64,000 nucleotides of DNA from Nitrospirae bacterium YQR-1 (GCA_039908095.1 JAMOBJ010000004.1:62001-126000), one strand, 5' to 3'. Shown: positions 53,505 to 62,387, numbered from the stretch's first letter. The notes: generated by a model not told the origin, from the letters alone. A program made the numbers and translations.

Positions 53505-54128
53505 ATGAAAAAACCGTTTATTTACACAGTTGTTTTTTTAGCTCTGATATTAATTTCAACTACGGAGGTCTTTTCCGCCCCACCTGAAAATTTTACTGCT
53601 GAAATGACCGTGTCGGGCTTAACCATGAAGATGGCTAAGATGGGCAACAACACCCGTATAGAGAATCAATCCATGCCGGGACTTGTTTCTATTTTTTTAG
53701 GAGACGAAAAGAAAATTATCTATCTTTCAACAGCAAAAAAGAAATATGTAAGGGAAAATATGACGGAAACACCTCCCCCGATGTTTGGAAATGACGTGGT
53801 TTTTGATAAAAAACCTCTGGGGCCTCAGACAATAGACGGCCACCCTTGTGAAAAATATGATGCAGTTTTTTATAAAAAAGACAAACCCGATGAAAAGATT
53901 GAGGCAATCATATGGGAAGCTGCCGACTTTGGAAATCTGATTATTCGTTATGAATACGAGGCTAAAGACACTGAAGGTAAATCAACCATGATTACGGCAC
54001 AGTTAAGAAACATACAGACAGGCACAGCTAAATCATATATGTTTGAGCTGCCCAAAGATTACAAGAAGGTCGCTTATGTCTCAGAGCTAACAACCGGAAC
54101 AGTAAAACACAGCAAGAAAAATAAATAA
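53505..54128 (+). CDS. DUF4412-type exported protein
   Basis: 207 residues from the ATG at 53505, AAGGAG eight bases upstream. A Sec signal peptide (cleavage after VFSA) is followed by a beta-rich domain: FTAEMTVSGLTMKMAKMGNN, IIYLSTAKKKYVRENM, GPQTIDGHPCEKYDA. This layout resembles DUF4412 and LolA-like lipid-binding folds. Periplasmic; role unknown. It has its own ribosome site and may be independent of the upstream pair. Confidence 0.7.
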   Translation: MKKPFIYTVVFLALILISTTEVFSAPPENFTAEMTVSGLTMKMAKMGNNTRIENQSMPGLVSIFLGDEKKIIYLSTAKKKYVRENMTETPPPMFGNDVVFDKKPLGPQTIDGHPCEKYDAVFYKKDKPDEKIEAIIWEAADFGNLIIRYEYEAKDTEGKSTMITAQLRNIQTGTAKSYMFELPKDYKKVAYVSELTTGTVKHSKKNK

Positions 54129-54236
54129 AAAATTTTTTATTCCCGTGGCATTGCTATTGCCTTGCTACGCATAAAGTATCTTGTATGTAAGGGTCTGCTC
54201 CCATTAGCTATACACTGGTTTTATTTACTGTAACCC

Positions 54237-54242
54237 TATAAT
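54237..54242 (+). promoter_or_regulatory. -10-like TATAAT immediately upstream of a gene
   Basis: TATAAT ends 9 bases before the ATG at 54252, with no ribosome site between. If used, the mRNA would be nearly leaderless. The -35 region is poor. Confidence 0.3.
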
Positions 54243-54251
54243 TATTTAGAT

Positions 54252-56240
54252 ATGATAAAAAAATATGTACATTTAAGTGCTGATATTAACTCTGTAGTAC
54301 GTGTAACTATATCCTTATTACTACTATTTATAATTTTGCCGAAAAGACTGTTTTACTACCAGAACCTGACTTTGCAACCATGGACCGGTGTAGATGTATC
54401 ATGGCAACTTGCGCTTAATTTAGCAGTTAAGATGGGGCTTACATTTGGAAAGGACATAATATTTACGCATGGGCCTCTGGGGTTTCTCACAACTCATGTC
54501 TCCACTGATATTGATTTTATTATTCCTCTTGCCTTCAGCATCCTCTTGGTATTGATTTCCTTTATTATGATTCACTATATTGTATCAAAACTCAACAGTT
54601 ATTCCGAAATTTTTTTTGTATTGGTTCTGTTTTTTACATCTTGTGTTGAACTGCTTTATACTACATATTGCTTTCTTTTGTTAGTAATAGTTTTCTTTTT
54701 ATTCCGTAGTCTTTATGACACCCAAAATACAATAAAATATCTGTGGCTCTCAGGTGCAATTGTAATTATTCTGTTTTACGAAAAAGTATATTTAGCTCTG
54801 TTCTCACTTGCTATGTACTATAGCGTTGTAGCGTATATGCTAAGCCGCAACAGAGCAATGAGAAACAAAATACTGTTATGTGTAATTATTCATATTTTAG
54901 CCGTTAGCAGCATATCAGTATTTCTCAAGGTAGATATCCTTAATTATATAATCGGCAGTATCTCTATATCGGATAGTTATAATGACGTTATGTTTCGTAA
55001 ATCAGAAAGTTTCAAGTTATATGCAGCAGTGGTGTATTTTGTTTTTTTACTAACACTTTTTCCAATGGTTATAAAGAATATTAAAAGGCATGTTCATGAT
55101 TTTGTTGCATACTTAGTGATATTGCTTTCATGCTTTTTTTTATTTAAACAATCTTTTGTCAGATTCGGCAGTGGCAATGAGTTTTTCTCATTTGTAGTTT
55201 TGTTTATTGCGTTGTTTTACATTTTCACCAGCAACATATCTATAGAGCGATACATGAAAGTTGTGCTTCCTTTTTTAATAGTGCTTATTTTAATCGTTAA
55301 AATACAGGATGTTGAGAGCCTGCCGCATTATGTGGATAAGTTATTTTCACTGCCGTATAAGGATGTAATTTATAATAAGCTTTCATATGACAGAAAACAG
55401 TATTTAGAAGAAAATAAACCATACCGTACCCTGCCTGATAATATAATACGGCTAATAGATAAACAGTCTGTGGATATAATGCCGTGGGAAATCTCCTATA
55501 TTTATTTTAACGGCCTCAATTATAATCCCCGTCCGATTATACAATCTTATACTGCTTATAACAGCTACCTTGATAAAAAAAATGCAGAAAAGTATGCCGG
55601 ACCATCTGCACCTCAGTTTGTTATTTACTCTTCAGGCTCACTGGACGGCAGACATCCTTTCTGGGATGAAACATATACTAAACTAACATTACTGCAAAAC
55701 TACAGTGTAGTGAGCATAATATATCCGGGTTCAAATCAGCTCGAATCTAACTATTTTCCATACGACACAGAGCCTAAGATGTTGCTTTTTAGCAAAAACA
55801 AAGTAAACACTGTCAAAACAATACAGAAGCACGCCGGTGATGTTACTATGAAATTCGGCGAAAAACTTCTTTTAGCCCCAGTTAATAACATACTCCTTGC
55901 TAAAATAAAAATAACATACACCTTTTTAGGCTATATTATTAGAACTCTCTATAAACCGCCTGTGATTCTTGCACTCTTAACTTATGATGACGGTGTTGAG
56001 ACCTATTACAGGGCTTCCATACCTATCCTTGAAAACGGAGTGATATTAAACAAACGGGTAATCTCTACAGACGATGCCTTGAATTTTTTCACAACAAATG
56101 GTAAAGGTTGTGCTAAGGTGGTATCACTGGAGTTTATTCTGACCGGCCCCGATAAATTTAAGAAATATCTTGTGAAAGATAAAATTAACATAGCCATGCA
56201 TGAAATTGACATAATACAGGGTAAGGAAAATGTCTTATAA
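54252..56240 (+). CDS. Large polytopic membrane protein, GT-C-like topology
   Basis: 662 residues with about eleven membrane helices in the first 360 and a soluble C-terminal domain of about 290. After the first helix: WTGVDVSWQLALNLAVKMGL, then FGKDIIFTHGPLGFL, a pattern seen in uncharacterised multi-helix proteins. An acidic residue in the first loop (GVD) and the overall layout recall GT-C glycosyltransferases, but no catalytic motif can be named. It ends 46 bases from the convergent pduL-like gene. Confidence 0.55.
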   Translation: MIKKYVHLSADINSVVRVTISLLLLFIILPKRLFYYQNLTLQPWTGVDVSWQLALNLAVKMGLTFGKDIIFTHGPLGFLTTHVSTDIDFIIPLAFSILLVLISFIMIHYIVSKLNSYSEIFFVLVLFFTSCVELLYTTYCFLLLVIVFFLFRSLYDTQNTIKYLWLSGAIVIILFYEKVYLALFSLAMYYSVVAYMLSRNRAMRNKILLCVIIHILAVSSISVFLKVDILNYIIGSISISDSYNDVMFRKSESFKLYAAVVYFVFLLTLFPMVIKNIKRHVHDFVAYLVILLSCFFLFKQSFVRFGSGNEFFSFVVLFIALFYIFTSNISIERYMKVVLPFLIVLILIVKIQDVESLPHYVDKLFSLPYKDVIYNKLSYDRKQYLEENKPYRTLPDNIIRLIDKQSVDIMPWEISYIYFNGLNYNPRPIIQSYTAYNSYLDKKNAEKYAGPSAPQFVIYSSGSLDGRHPFWDETYTKLTLLQNYSVVSIIYPGSNQLESNYFPYDTEPKMLLFSKNKVNTVKTIQKHAGDVTMKFGEKLLLAPVNNILLAKIKITYTFLGYIIRTLYKPPVILALLTYDDGVETYYRASIPILENGVILNKRVISTDDALNFFTTNGKGCAKVVSLEFILTGPDKFKKYLVKDKINIAMHEIDIIQGKENVL

Positions 56241-56273
56241 GAGGGGTTTTGTTCTGTTGAGAACATCCCCTCC
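56241..56273. terminator. Hairpin between convergent genes
   Basis: GAGGGG (56241-56246) pairs with CCCCTC (56267-56272), with an inner GTTCT/AGAAC. It sits in the 46-base space between two convergent genes and could serve both. No long T-tract. Confidence 0.4.
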
Positions 56274-56286
56274 ACATATATAGTTT

Positions 56287-57333
56287 TCAGCAATTCTGCA
56301 CAGCTCTGACAGATTTTCTTTCGGTGATATCCTCAAGAAAACCGATTGCGCCATTGTTTATTTCAGCGGCGTTTGCCTCATCTGTGTCAATGTGCATATC
56401 GAGATTAAAATCATTGTGTACTCTAACCAGTACGTTTCCAAATATCAGCTCACGTCCTGTCTTTACTTTAACCATAACAACATCCATATCATTGATGTTG
56501 TATGTGTGCGCCTGGTAGGGGGACATGTGTATATGACGTCTGGCGCAAATAACCCCTTTTTTAAGTTTAAGCTCACCGTTGTCACCTTGCAACACTATTC
56601 CCGGAGTTCCCTCAATATTGCCGGAGTCTCTTACCGGGGCATTTATGCCAAGTTTGAACTCCTCGGTTCTGGATATTTCTACCTGCGATTCCTTTCTAAA
56701 TGGGCCGAGAATTCGCACTCTTTCAACAGCACCTTTTGGTCCGATAAGATTAACACACTCCTGTGCGGCAAACTGCCCGGGCTGGCTAAGCATGGCCTTT
56801 GGTGTTAGCTCGTCTTTGTCACCAAACAACACATGGAAGTCATCCTTGCTTAGATGCACATGGTGCGCCGATACGTTTATTGGAAAGGGCTTGTTCCAGA
56901 GCTCGGGTTTGCCGTCACCGGGCAGAAGGTCCTCTATCGCCTTGATAACCCCATCCGCTTTAATTTCATTTAAACCATTAAGTCCCGTCTCATCTATGTT
57001 TATGTTACCAAAGAGGCTGAAGTACGACTGTATGTACTGTCTTGCCATATCACAGTATCCGGATAATGCCACCTTTGCCTCCTCATCCTTACCCTCCGCC
57101 ACCTCAATGGCATATGCGATGTCCTGTGCAGTTTTGTTTTCACTTACATACTTTTCATCGCTGTTTAAGACGCCCTCTATCTCACTGATCACGCAGCCCA
57201 TTTTCATTAAGAAGATAACGTTGTAGATGTACAAGATACTCTCCAGACGATCCCTGAGAAGAAATGCACGGTCATTTTCAAAACAAACCTTTAATGCCCT
57301 TTTTAGCTTGCCTATGTTGACATTTCCGTTCAT
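56287..57333 (-). CDS. PduL-type phosphate acyltransferase with N-terminal extension
   Basis: 348 residues; the typical PduL is about 210. The C-terminal ~200 residues carry both zinc-site motifs: INVSAHHVHLSKDDF and ICARRHIHMSPYQAH, plus GPFRKESQVEISRTEEFKLG. The enzyme would interconvert acetyl- or propionyl-CoA and the acyl phosphate. The first ~135 residues (helical, LESILYIYNVIFLMKMG) have no recognised family. No microcompartment shell genes or acetate kinase are adjacent, so a housekeeping phosphotransacetylase role is more likely than propanediol use. Confidence 0.82.
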   Translation of the reverse strand: MNGNVNIGKLKRALKVCFENDRAFLLRDRLESILYIYNVIFLMKMGCVISEIEGVLNSDEKYVSENKTAQDIAYAIEVAEGKDEEAKVALSGYCDMARQYIQSYFSLFGNINIDETGLNGLNEIKADGVIKAIEDLLPGDGKPELWNKPFPINVSAHHVHLSKDDFHVLFGDKDELTPKAMLSQPGQFAAQECVNLIGPKGAVERVRILGPFRKESQVEISRTEEFKLGINAPVRDSGNIEGTPGIVLQGDNGELKLKKGVICARRHIHMSPYQAHTYNINDMDVVMVKVKTGRELIFGNVLVRVHNDFNLDMHIDTDEANAAEINNGAIGFLEDITERKSVRAVQNC

Positions 57334-57538
57334 TTGACCACCTCCGTAATCTGTTACTTATCTATTCGTCTGTTAAATTATCTTCTTAAGTGCACTTTAA
57401 AACTTTAACCCTCATTTAAACTTTAGCTCCAGTTGCCGGTTACCCCAATAATTACTGATATGCAAGGATTATGCCAATGAAATTGTCTTTAATTACAATG
57501 ACTTAGAAAATATATAAAGAAAGAAAATCCCTGTTAAG

Positions 57539-57571
57539 GACAAAAATTGCCGTTACAGGGAAATTTTTGTC
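57539..57571. repeat. Palindrome GACAAAAATT/AATTTTTGTC (possible terminator)
   Basis: Perfect 10-base arms at 57539-57548 and 57562-57571. A second pairing (CCCTGT/ACAGGG) overlaps it. It lies about 100 bases after the kinase gene stop on the minus strand, so it may end the triad operon. The rest of the 335-base gap 57334-57668 is AT-rich with only a small family A remnant. Confidence 0.5.
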
Positions 57572-57573
57572 AA

Positions 57574-57602
57574 CATACCAATCTGACTGCAACTTTGTAT
57601 GA
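57574..57602. repeat. Family A remnant: two ends joined
   Basis: ACATACCAATC is followed at once by TGACTGCAACTTTGTATG, that is, the two terminal repeats with the interior missing, as expected after internal deletion. Confidence 0.5.
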
Positions 57603-57668
57603 GCTGTAGTGCAATAAAGGCAATCTTTTATGAACTATCCCGCCGTCATGTACAACGCCCTTGTTTTG

Positions 57669-59252
57669 TTATCCTCCCTTTTTCCATGGGATATTTTTAG
57701 AGTCCAGAAAATCCTGTGCCGGTTTAAGGCCTAATCCGGCAGCCTTGATGTAATCAGCTATGGCCTCCTTGTGAAGCCCAAGCATACCGAATGATACCCC
57801 GCGGTTTAAATAAGCCTTAGCGTTTTTATTATCATATTTCAGGACTTTTGTAAAATCATCTATTGCCAAATCGTACTTGCCGGCCCTAACGTACTCCACA
57901 GCCCTTTGATAGTATGAGGCTGAATTAACAGGGTCCGCCTCGATTGCCTTTGTAAGCCTTTCAATTCTGCCTTTAGACAGGACACCGGTAACAAACGCAG
58001 AGACATCATCTAATGTAATCTTTTTGATAGGCCCTGTTTTTGTGTTGTCGTACAAAAAAAGCACAAACGAAAATACTACAAAAAAAAGTGCAATCGTTTT
58101 AATTTTGGGAAACTTAAATTTAGGTGCAGGCAGGAGGTTTTGTACCTGAGGTGGTTTTTCGTTTAAAAGAGAGTAGCCGCAGTTGTTGCAAAAAATTCCA
58201 GCAGCACTTTGTGCGTTGCCGCATTTTGGACAGAGCGCTGTATCGCCGGAGGCAGTATTTTGAGATTTTATATTTTCCGGTTGTGGCGGGTGTGTTACAA
58301 CCGGAGCGGCTTCTGTTGTCTTAAACTCAGCTATTACCTCAGTCAGGACTCCGGCACTGATTGTACCATCGCTGTCAAGAAGGGTTAAAAAATCCGGAGA
58401 TTTTTCATAAGGCAGCAGGCAGATTTTAGCAAGCACAGAGGCTTGTTTTTTTAACACGTCAGAGGCAAACAACTCTCGAAACAGCGGCGACTGGTTGGTA
58501 TTGGAAAAATCCCTCTCGGAAAAAATCAGGTTATCCCCATTATAGTAACTCTCCCAAAGAGCAGGTTTATGCACTAAAGCCGTAAGGGCTGTGTGTATTA
58601 CCATAGCGCTGAAGTTATCCATCATCTCACCGTAGTGAAATCGAGTTCTCTTTGGGTGCTGATAGTTAGGATGTCCAACCTCGTTACTTCTTGTAAGTGT
58701 GATAGCGGCAACGTACATGCCGTCGTAGTCTATGAGTTTAAGTCCCTCCGGTGTGACTATTATATTGGCATGCTGGAGGTCTCCGTGAGCTACTTTTTCA
58801 GCTCTTAGCTCTTTGTACATGGAAACAAAAGAATCTCTCAGAGCGGAGAGTTTATCAGTATCACCGGCCCTTATGCACTCATCTATGTACTTGTCAAACG
58901 ATGTGCCGCTAATCCAGTCCATGGAAAGCAGCGGGTAGTTTTTACCGTTAACCCGTATCCCGTTTTCATAGTATTGAAACCCTATAAAATATGGAGTGTT
59001 CAGGACGCTAAGGTATTCCGATATCAGCTCGTAACGTGATTTGATATCAGGGTAGTAGTTGAAAAAACATTTTACGGCACGTTCCTTATCCGGCAGAATG
59101 ATTTTATAGACGGAGGAGAAATTACCGCATCTGACAAAAGGAAGTCCTAGTCTGTTTAGTTCGACAACACCTGTTTTTAGCTCATCGTCCGGAAAGCAAA
59201 GTTCGGGGTTTTGAATAGCCTTGTTGTATTGGTCGGGAAGCGGGTATTTCAT
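57669..59252 (-). CDS. Protein kinase-like protein with zinc ribbon, membrane helix and TPRs (triad kinase)
   Basis: 527 residues. Kinase-like domain (about 30-290): glycine-loop equivalent RCGNFSSVYKI, lysine RAVKCF, catalytic loop VAHGDLQHANII and metal site LIDYDG (DYD in place of DFG). Then a zinc ribbon CPKCGNAQSAAGIFC-NNCG near residues 341-360, a membrane helix (about 378-398) and two tetratricopeptide repeats (ASYYQRAVEYVRAGKYDLAI; KAYLNRGVSFGMLGLHKEA). A kinase with attached zinc ribbon in an operon with a PP2C and a vWA gene is the hallmark of TerY-P-type triads. The helix and TPRs add membrane anchoring and a docking surface. It starts 9 bases after the PP2C gene. Confidence 0.8.
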   Translation of the reverse strand: MKYPLPDQYNKAIQNPELCFPDDELKTGVVELNRLGLPFVRCGNFSSVYKIILPDKERAVKCFFNYYPDIKSRYELISEYLSVLNTPYFIGFQYYENGIRVNGKNYPLLSMDWISGTSFDKYIDECIRAGDTDKLSALRDSFVSMYKELRAEKVAHGDLQHANIIVTPEGLKLIDYDGMYVAAITLTRSNEVGHPNYQHPKRTRFHYGEMMDNFSAMVIHTALTALVHKPALWESYYNGDNLIFSERDFSNTNQSPLFRELFASDVLKKQASVLAKICLLPYEKSPDFLTLLDSDGTISAGVLTEVIAEFKTTEAAPVVTHPPQPENIKSQNTASGDTALCPKCGNAQSAAGIFCNNCGYSLLNEKPPQVQNLLPAPKFKFPKIKTIALFFVVFSFVLFLYDNTKTGPIKKITLDDVSAFVTGVLSKGRIERLTKAIEADPVNSASYYQRAVEYVRAGKYDLAIDDFTKVLKYDNKNAKAYLNRGVSFGMLGLHKEAIADYIKAAGLGLKPAQDFLDSKNIPWKKGG

Positions 59253-59261
59253 ATCATCCGG

Positions 59262-60065
59262 CTAAAAACTCATCGTAATGCCGGTTACATCGTCGTTTTT
59301 TATTTCCTTGCCAGCCCTCAGAGTATCAACAAAGGCGGCAAAGGCATCCATATTCCCAATATTTTGAAGAGTATCCCAGGGTTTAGCGCCGCTGTGGGAG
59401 GATTTCAAAAACCACAGCGCTATAGCATCTGTAAAGAGAAACAATCTGTCGCCTTTTTGAATAATCCCTGAGTTATAGGCGATGTTTTCCTCTTTCAAAG
59501 GCTCAATGCTTGAGATAAGATTTGGAGTGTTATTAAAATCATCTTCAGAGCTGAGAGGGAAGGTAGTTAAGAGTTCATTGTTTCTGACAATAAAAAAACA
59601 AGAATCGCCGACCCCGACGGATTCCCATCTGACTTTGACAATTCTTCTGAGTTTATCCTTAATTGAGTCTGAGGGGAGCACTGTAAAGCGCACGCCGACA
59701 AAGGTTGCATGTGAGCCTGTAGATATCTTCTGTTGGGCATACCATGGGAGTTCTTTCTCCTTTAAATTATTGCTCCAATGTATTTGAGCGGTTTTAACAG
59801 TGTTAAGCAGCGCCTCTTTAAGGTTATCGTTAGGCAGCGGCTGTGTCACGTAGTTATTGACAAGCAGAGTTGCAAGTTCTTTAGAAAATGGTGATTCGGT
59901 TGCACCGTCAGACAGACAAAAACACAGTGTATCTTCCCTGTAACCCCATGCGTCCTCGTAGTCATCAATGGAGTTGCCGTTTTTTTGGGTGTAATAAACG
60001 TGAAAATCCCTAATCAGCTTATTAAAGAAAACAACATTCCTCTTTTTTATTGAGGGCCACTTCAT
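59262..60065 (-). CDS. PP2C-family protein phosphatase (triad phosphatase)
   Basis: 267 residues. Metal-binding motifs of PP2C are present in divergent form: LCFCLSDGATESPFSKELA (DG), SVGVGDSCFFIVRN (GDS), RLFLFTDAIALWF (TDA) and NDDVTGITMSF (DD near the C-terminus). No membrane segment. Lying 9 bases from each neighbour, it is translated between the vWA and kinase proteins and would reverse the kinase's phosphorylations. Confidence 0.85.
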   Translation of the reverse strand: MKWPSIKKRNVVFFNKLIRDFHVYYTQKNGNSIDDYEDAWGYREDTLCFCLSDGATESPFSKELATLLVNNYVTQPLPNDNLKEALLNTVKTAQIHWSNNLKEKELPWYAQQKISTGSHATFVGVRFTVLPSDSIKDKLRRIVKVRWESVGVGDSCFFIVRNNELLTTFPLSSEDDFNNTPNLISSIEPLKEENIAYNSGIIQKGDRLFLFTDAIALWFLKSSHSGAKPWDTLQNIGNMDAFAAFVDTLRAGKEIKNDDVTGITMSF

Positions 60066-60074
60066 ACAAAGAGC

Positions 60075-60911
60075 CTATCTCAACATTCCCACTCTGGTTC
60101 CTATGTCAATGAAACTAATAAGAGAGATGAGATCGGCGTTAAATCCGAAACCTCTGCTTTGGTGGTTAACGTTATAACCGTCATTTAAAGCAGCTGTGAT
60201 GAATGTCTCAGGCAGGAGGCTTGAGATTTCAAACAGCAGGGCGGCGTATTGGTCAGAGATGGCGGGTGCTCTGTCGGGGTAAATAATCGGCACAGACTGT
60301 TGAGTTGAGATGTGGATATTAAACAGAAGGACATTGCCGTCATTGGTATTAAGGCGCATGAGGTCTCGGGCGTATGGCACTGGATTACCGTCTGTGGCGT
60401 CTCCGTCTGTGATATTTATAACAATGGGGGGATAGCTGTTAAGGTTCAGGGCAATCCATTTTTCTAAAATTGTTCTGGTGGTATCGAAAGCCTTGCACAT
60501 GGGAGTGCCGTTACGAGCTAGGGGTTCAATCCAGACGGGGAATTTAACGCTCTTTTGAACTGACTGCCCGTCAGCGGAGGATATCTGCTGGAGGCGTTCT
60601 TCTATTCTGAGTGGATTGTTGCCGATTTCCTCGATTTTTACAAGTTCACGACCGGCAAGCGGGCCCATAAATGCAGTGGAGACGTCGGGATTACCGTAGC
60701 CGATAACACCTACCTCAAAGTAGTTTCTGATTCCGTCGTCCTTTGAGCATTTAATGACGAGGTTTGAAAGGAGTCTGTTAACGGCATCTGCCACACCGTG
60801 GCTTTTCAGCAGAGCCGGATTGCCGCCGAAAGGGTCTCCCATCGAGCCCGACTGGTCTATTAAAAACAGAAAACATCCCGGATTGTTACGACTTATTTCA
60901 ACACTATACAT
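60075..60911 (-). CDS. von Willebrand A domain protein, TerY-like (triad vWA)
   Basis: 278 residues that are essentially one vWA domain. The metal-ion-dependent adhesion site is complete: DQSGSMGDPFGG (D-x-S-x-S), the threonine in RNGTPMCKAFD and the aspartate in NITDGDATDGN. No signal peptide, so cytoplasmic. The TerY-type vWA proteins of tellurite-resistance-related systems have the same single-domain form and the same PP2C and kinase partners. It opens the three-gene operon. No TerC/TerD-type genes are in the window. Confidence 0.85.
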   Translation of the reverse strand: MYSVEISRNNPGCFLFLIDQSGSMGDPFGGNPALLKSHGVADAVNRLLSNLVIKCSKDDGIRNYFEVGVIGYGNPDVSTAFMGPLAGRELVKIEEIGNNPLRIEERLQQISSADGQSVQKSVKFPVWIEPLARNGTPMCKAFDTTRTILEKWIALNLNSYPPIVINITDGDATDGNPVPYARDLMRLNTNDGNVLLFNIHISTQQSVPIIYPDRAPAISDQYAALLFEISSLLPETFITAALNDGYNVNHQSRGFGFNADLISLISFIDIGTRVGMLR

Positions 60912-61037
60912 TAAGTTATCCCCTCACTCTCTTCTCTTAGGCTTACTTATACAAAATACTGATACTGAGCAGGCATAAGCCACATTAAATGCTGAGCGGC
61001 ACAGATGAAAAAAGTAAGATACGTTACAAAAATCGGG

Positions 61038-61568
61038 TTATGTACCCATCAGAGCTTTAAGTATTCTTCTGTCTAGTTGACGAACGTTACCGGAGCTGAC
61101 CTTAGCAATTGATTTCAGAATTTTAACAACAGTATATATGCTTGCTTCCTCAAGTTTTTGAAATTCCTCAGCCGCTAAAAGTAACAACACTGTGTCTTCC
61201 AGGGCAACACATTCGGCGCTGTGTTTCTTTCTGCTTTCTATCACAGAAAGCTCACCAAAAAAACTCCCTTTCTCTAAAATAGCAAACCGGTTTTCCCAGC
61301 CGGCGGCAGTGTGTCTGATTTCATCGCTCTTTATATTTCTAAGCATGACTAACATCTTGCTTTTGGTGTCAAGCTGAAGCTTTCTCTTTATTTCAATTTT
61401 ACCTGAATGAATCATATATATGCCTTTGGTGGAATCATTTTCCTGAAAAATATAAGCACCCTTTGCAAACTCAACGACTTGAAGAATCTCTAAAACTTTT
61501 TGTAACTCACTGTCATCGAGGCCTTCTAAAAGCACCTGATTTTTTAAATCCTCAAGTCTGGGCGTCAT
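61038..61568 (-). CDS. Cyclic nucleotide-binding-fold protein, copy 2
   Basis: 176 residues. The cNMP-binding beta-roll spans about 18-140: GAYIFQENDSTKGIYMIHSG and GSFFGELSVIESRKKHSAE. In cAMP receptors the phosphate-binding cassette has GE(L)...R-x-A; here the Arg position reads KHS-A, so cyclic nucleotide binding is doubtful. No DNA-binding domain follows, so it is not a CRP-type regulator. Paralog of the next gene, 11 bases apart. 126 bases separate it from the vWA gene. Confidence 0.78.
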   Translation of the reverse strand: MTPRLEDLKNQVLLEGLDDSELQKVLEILQVVEFAKGAYIFQENDSTKGIYMIHSGKIEIKRKLQLDTKSKMLVMLRNIKSDEIRHTAAGWENRFAILEKGSFFGELSVIESRKKHSAECVALEDTVLLLLAAEEFQKLEEASIYTVVKILKSIAKVSSGNVRQLDRRILKALMGT

Positions 61569-61579
61569 ATGTACTCCCT

Positions 61580-62110
61580 TTAAATTCCAATAATCAATTT
61601 TAAAAGCTGTCTGTCGAGGTATCTCATGTTTTTTGAGGAAACTCGCGCTATGGTTTTAAGCATTTTAAGGATAGTTTCAGGACTTGTCGCCTCTATCAGG
61701 GAAAACTTATCCGGGCTAAGTATATAAAACTCACAATCAGTCACAGCGTCTGCATCCGCCCCATGTTTCTTCTTTCCCTCTACCACAGAGAGTTCACCAA
61801 AATACTGCCCTTCTATCAACGATGCAAACAACTGTCTCCAGCCAAACGGTGTTTTTCTGATCTGACAGCAATTCTGCATATTTCGCATAGTTATAAGCAT
61901 TTTTGTCTTCAAGTCTATAGGAAGTTTCTTTGTAATTTCCACTTCCCCGCTAATTATCATATAAATACCACGGGTCTGCTCGTTTTCCCTGAATATCGGG
62001 TCTCCTTTGGAGACCTTCAGGTTATCCACCATACCCGCTATTTTTCCTAACTCGCTGTCTTCTATTCCATCCAGCAGTATTTGCCTTTTTAAGTCATCCA
62101 TTAAGGACAT
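61580..62110 (-). CDS. Cyclic nucleotide-binding-fold protein, copy 1
   Basis: 176 residues, identical in length and layout to its neighbour: GDPIFRENEQTRGIYMIISG and GQYFGELSVVEGKKKHGADA. The cassette Arg is again absent (KKHGA). The C-terminal helical part ends LDRQLLKLI, matching the RQLDRRILKAL of copy 2. Tandem duplication upstream of the vWA-PP2C-kinase operon suggests an associated sensor pair (inference). Confidence 0.78.
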   Translation of the reverse strand: MSLMDDLKRQILLDGIEDSELGKIAGMVDNLKVSKGDPIFRENEQTRGIYMIISGEVEITKKLPIDLKTKMLITMRNMQNCCQIRKTPFGWRQLFASLIEGQYFGELSVVEGKKKHGADADAVTDCEFYILSPDKFSLIEATSPETILKMLKTIARVSSKNMRYLDRQLLKLIIGI

Positions 62111-62240
62111 GTCTGAGCCGTTTTTCCTTTCAAATGCTATTTAAAAACCTTGTTCTATCATTATAGTTAATACCTAAAGAGTTTGTCAACAGCTTATTTT
62201 TAGTAACTGTAAATATTTTTAGTTCTTTCCATTTTAAAGC

Positions 62241-62387
62241 TAATACCAAGCTGCAGTCAGAAATAAACGCAGGCGGCTGGGAGAAGGGGACGCCTCCCCT
62301 TACAGGGGATTCCCCTTTTTAGGGGAGACGCCCCGGAGCTTTTGACGAAGCCGGCAAAGTTAGACGATTGAAGGCTACTTGGTATTA
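62241..62387. repeat. Family A element, subtype I (complete; overlaps dinB end)
   Basis: 147 bases between TAATACCAAG (62241-62250) and CTTGGTATTA (62378-62387), perfect complements. Core: AGGCGGCTGGGAGAAGGGGA, CCTCCCCTTACAGGGGATTC, TTTAGGGGAGACGCCCCGGA, TTTGACGAAGCCGGCAAAG. On the minus strand the right end supplies the last codons of dinB (AAT ACC AAG TAG). Confidence 0.93.
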
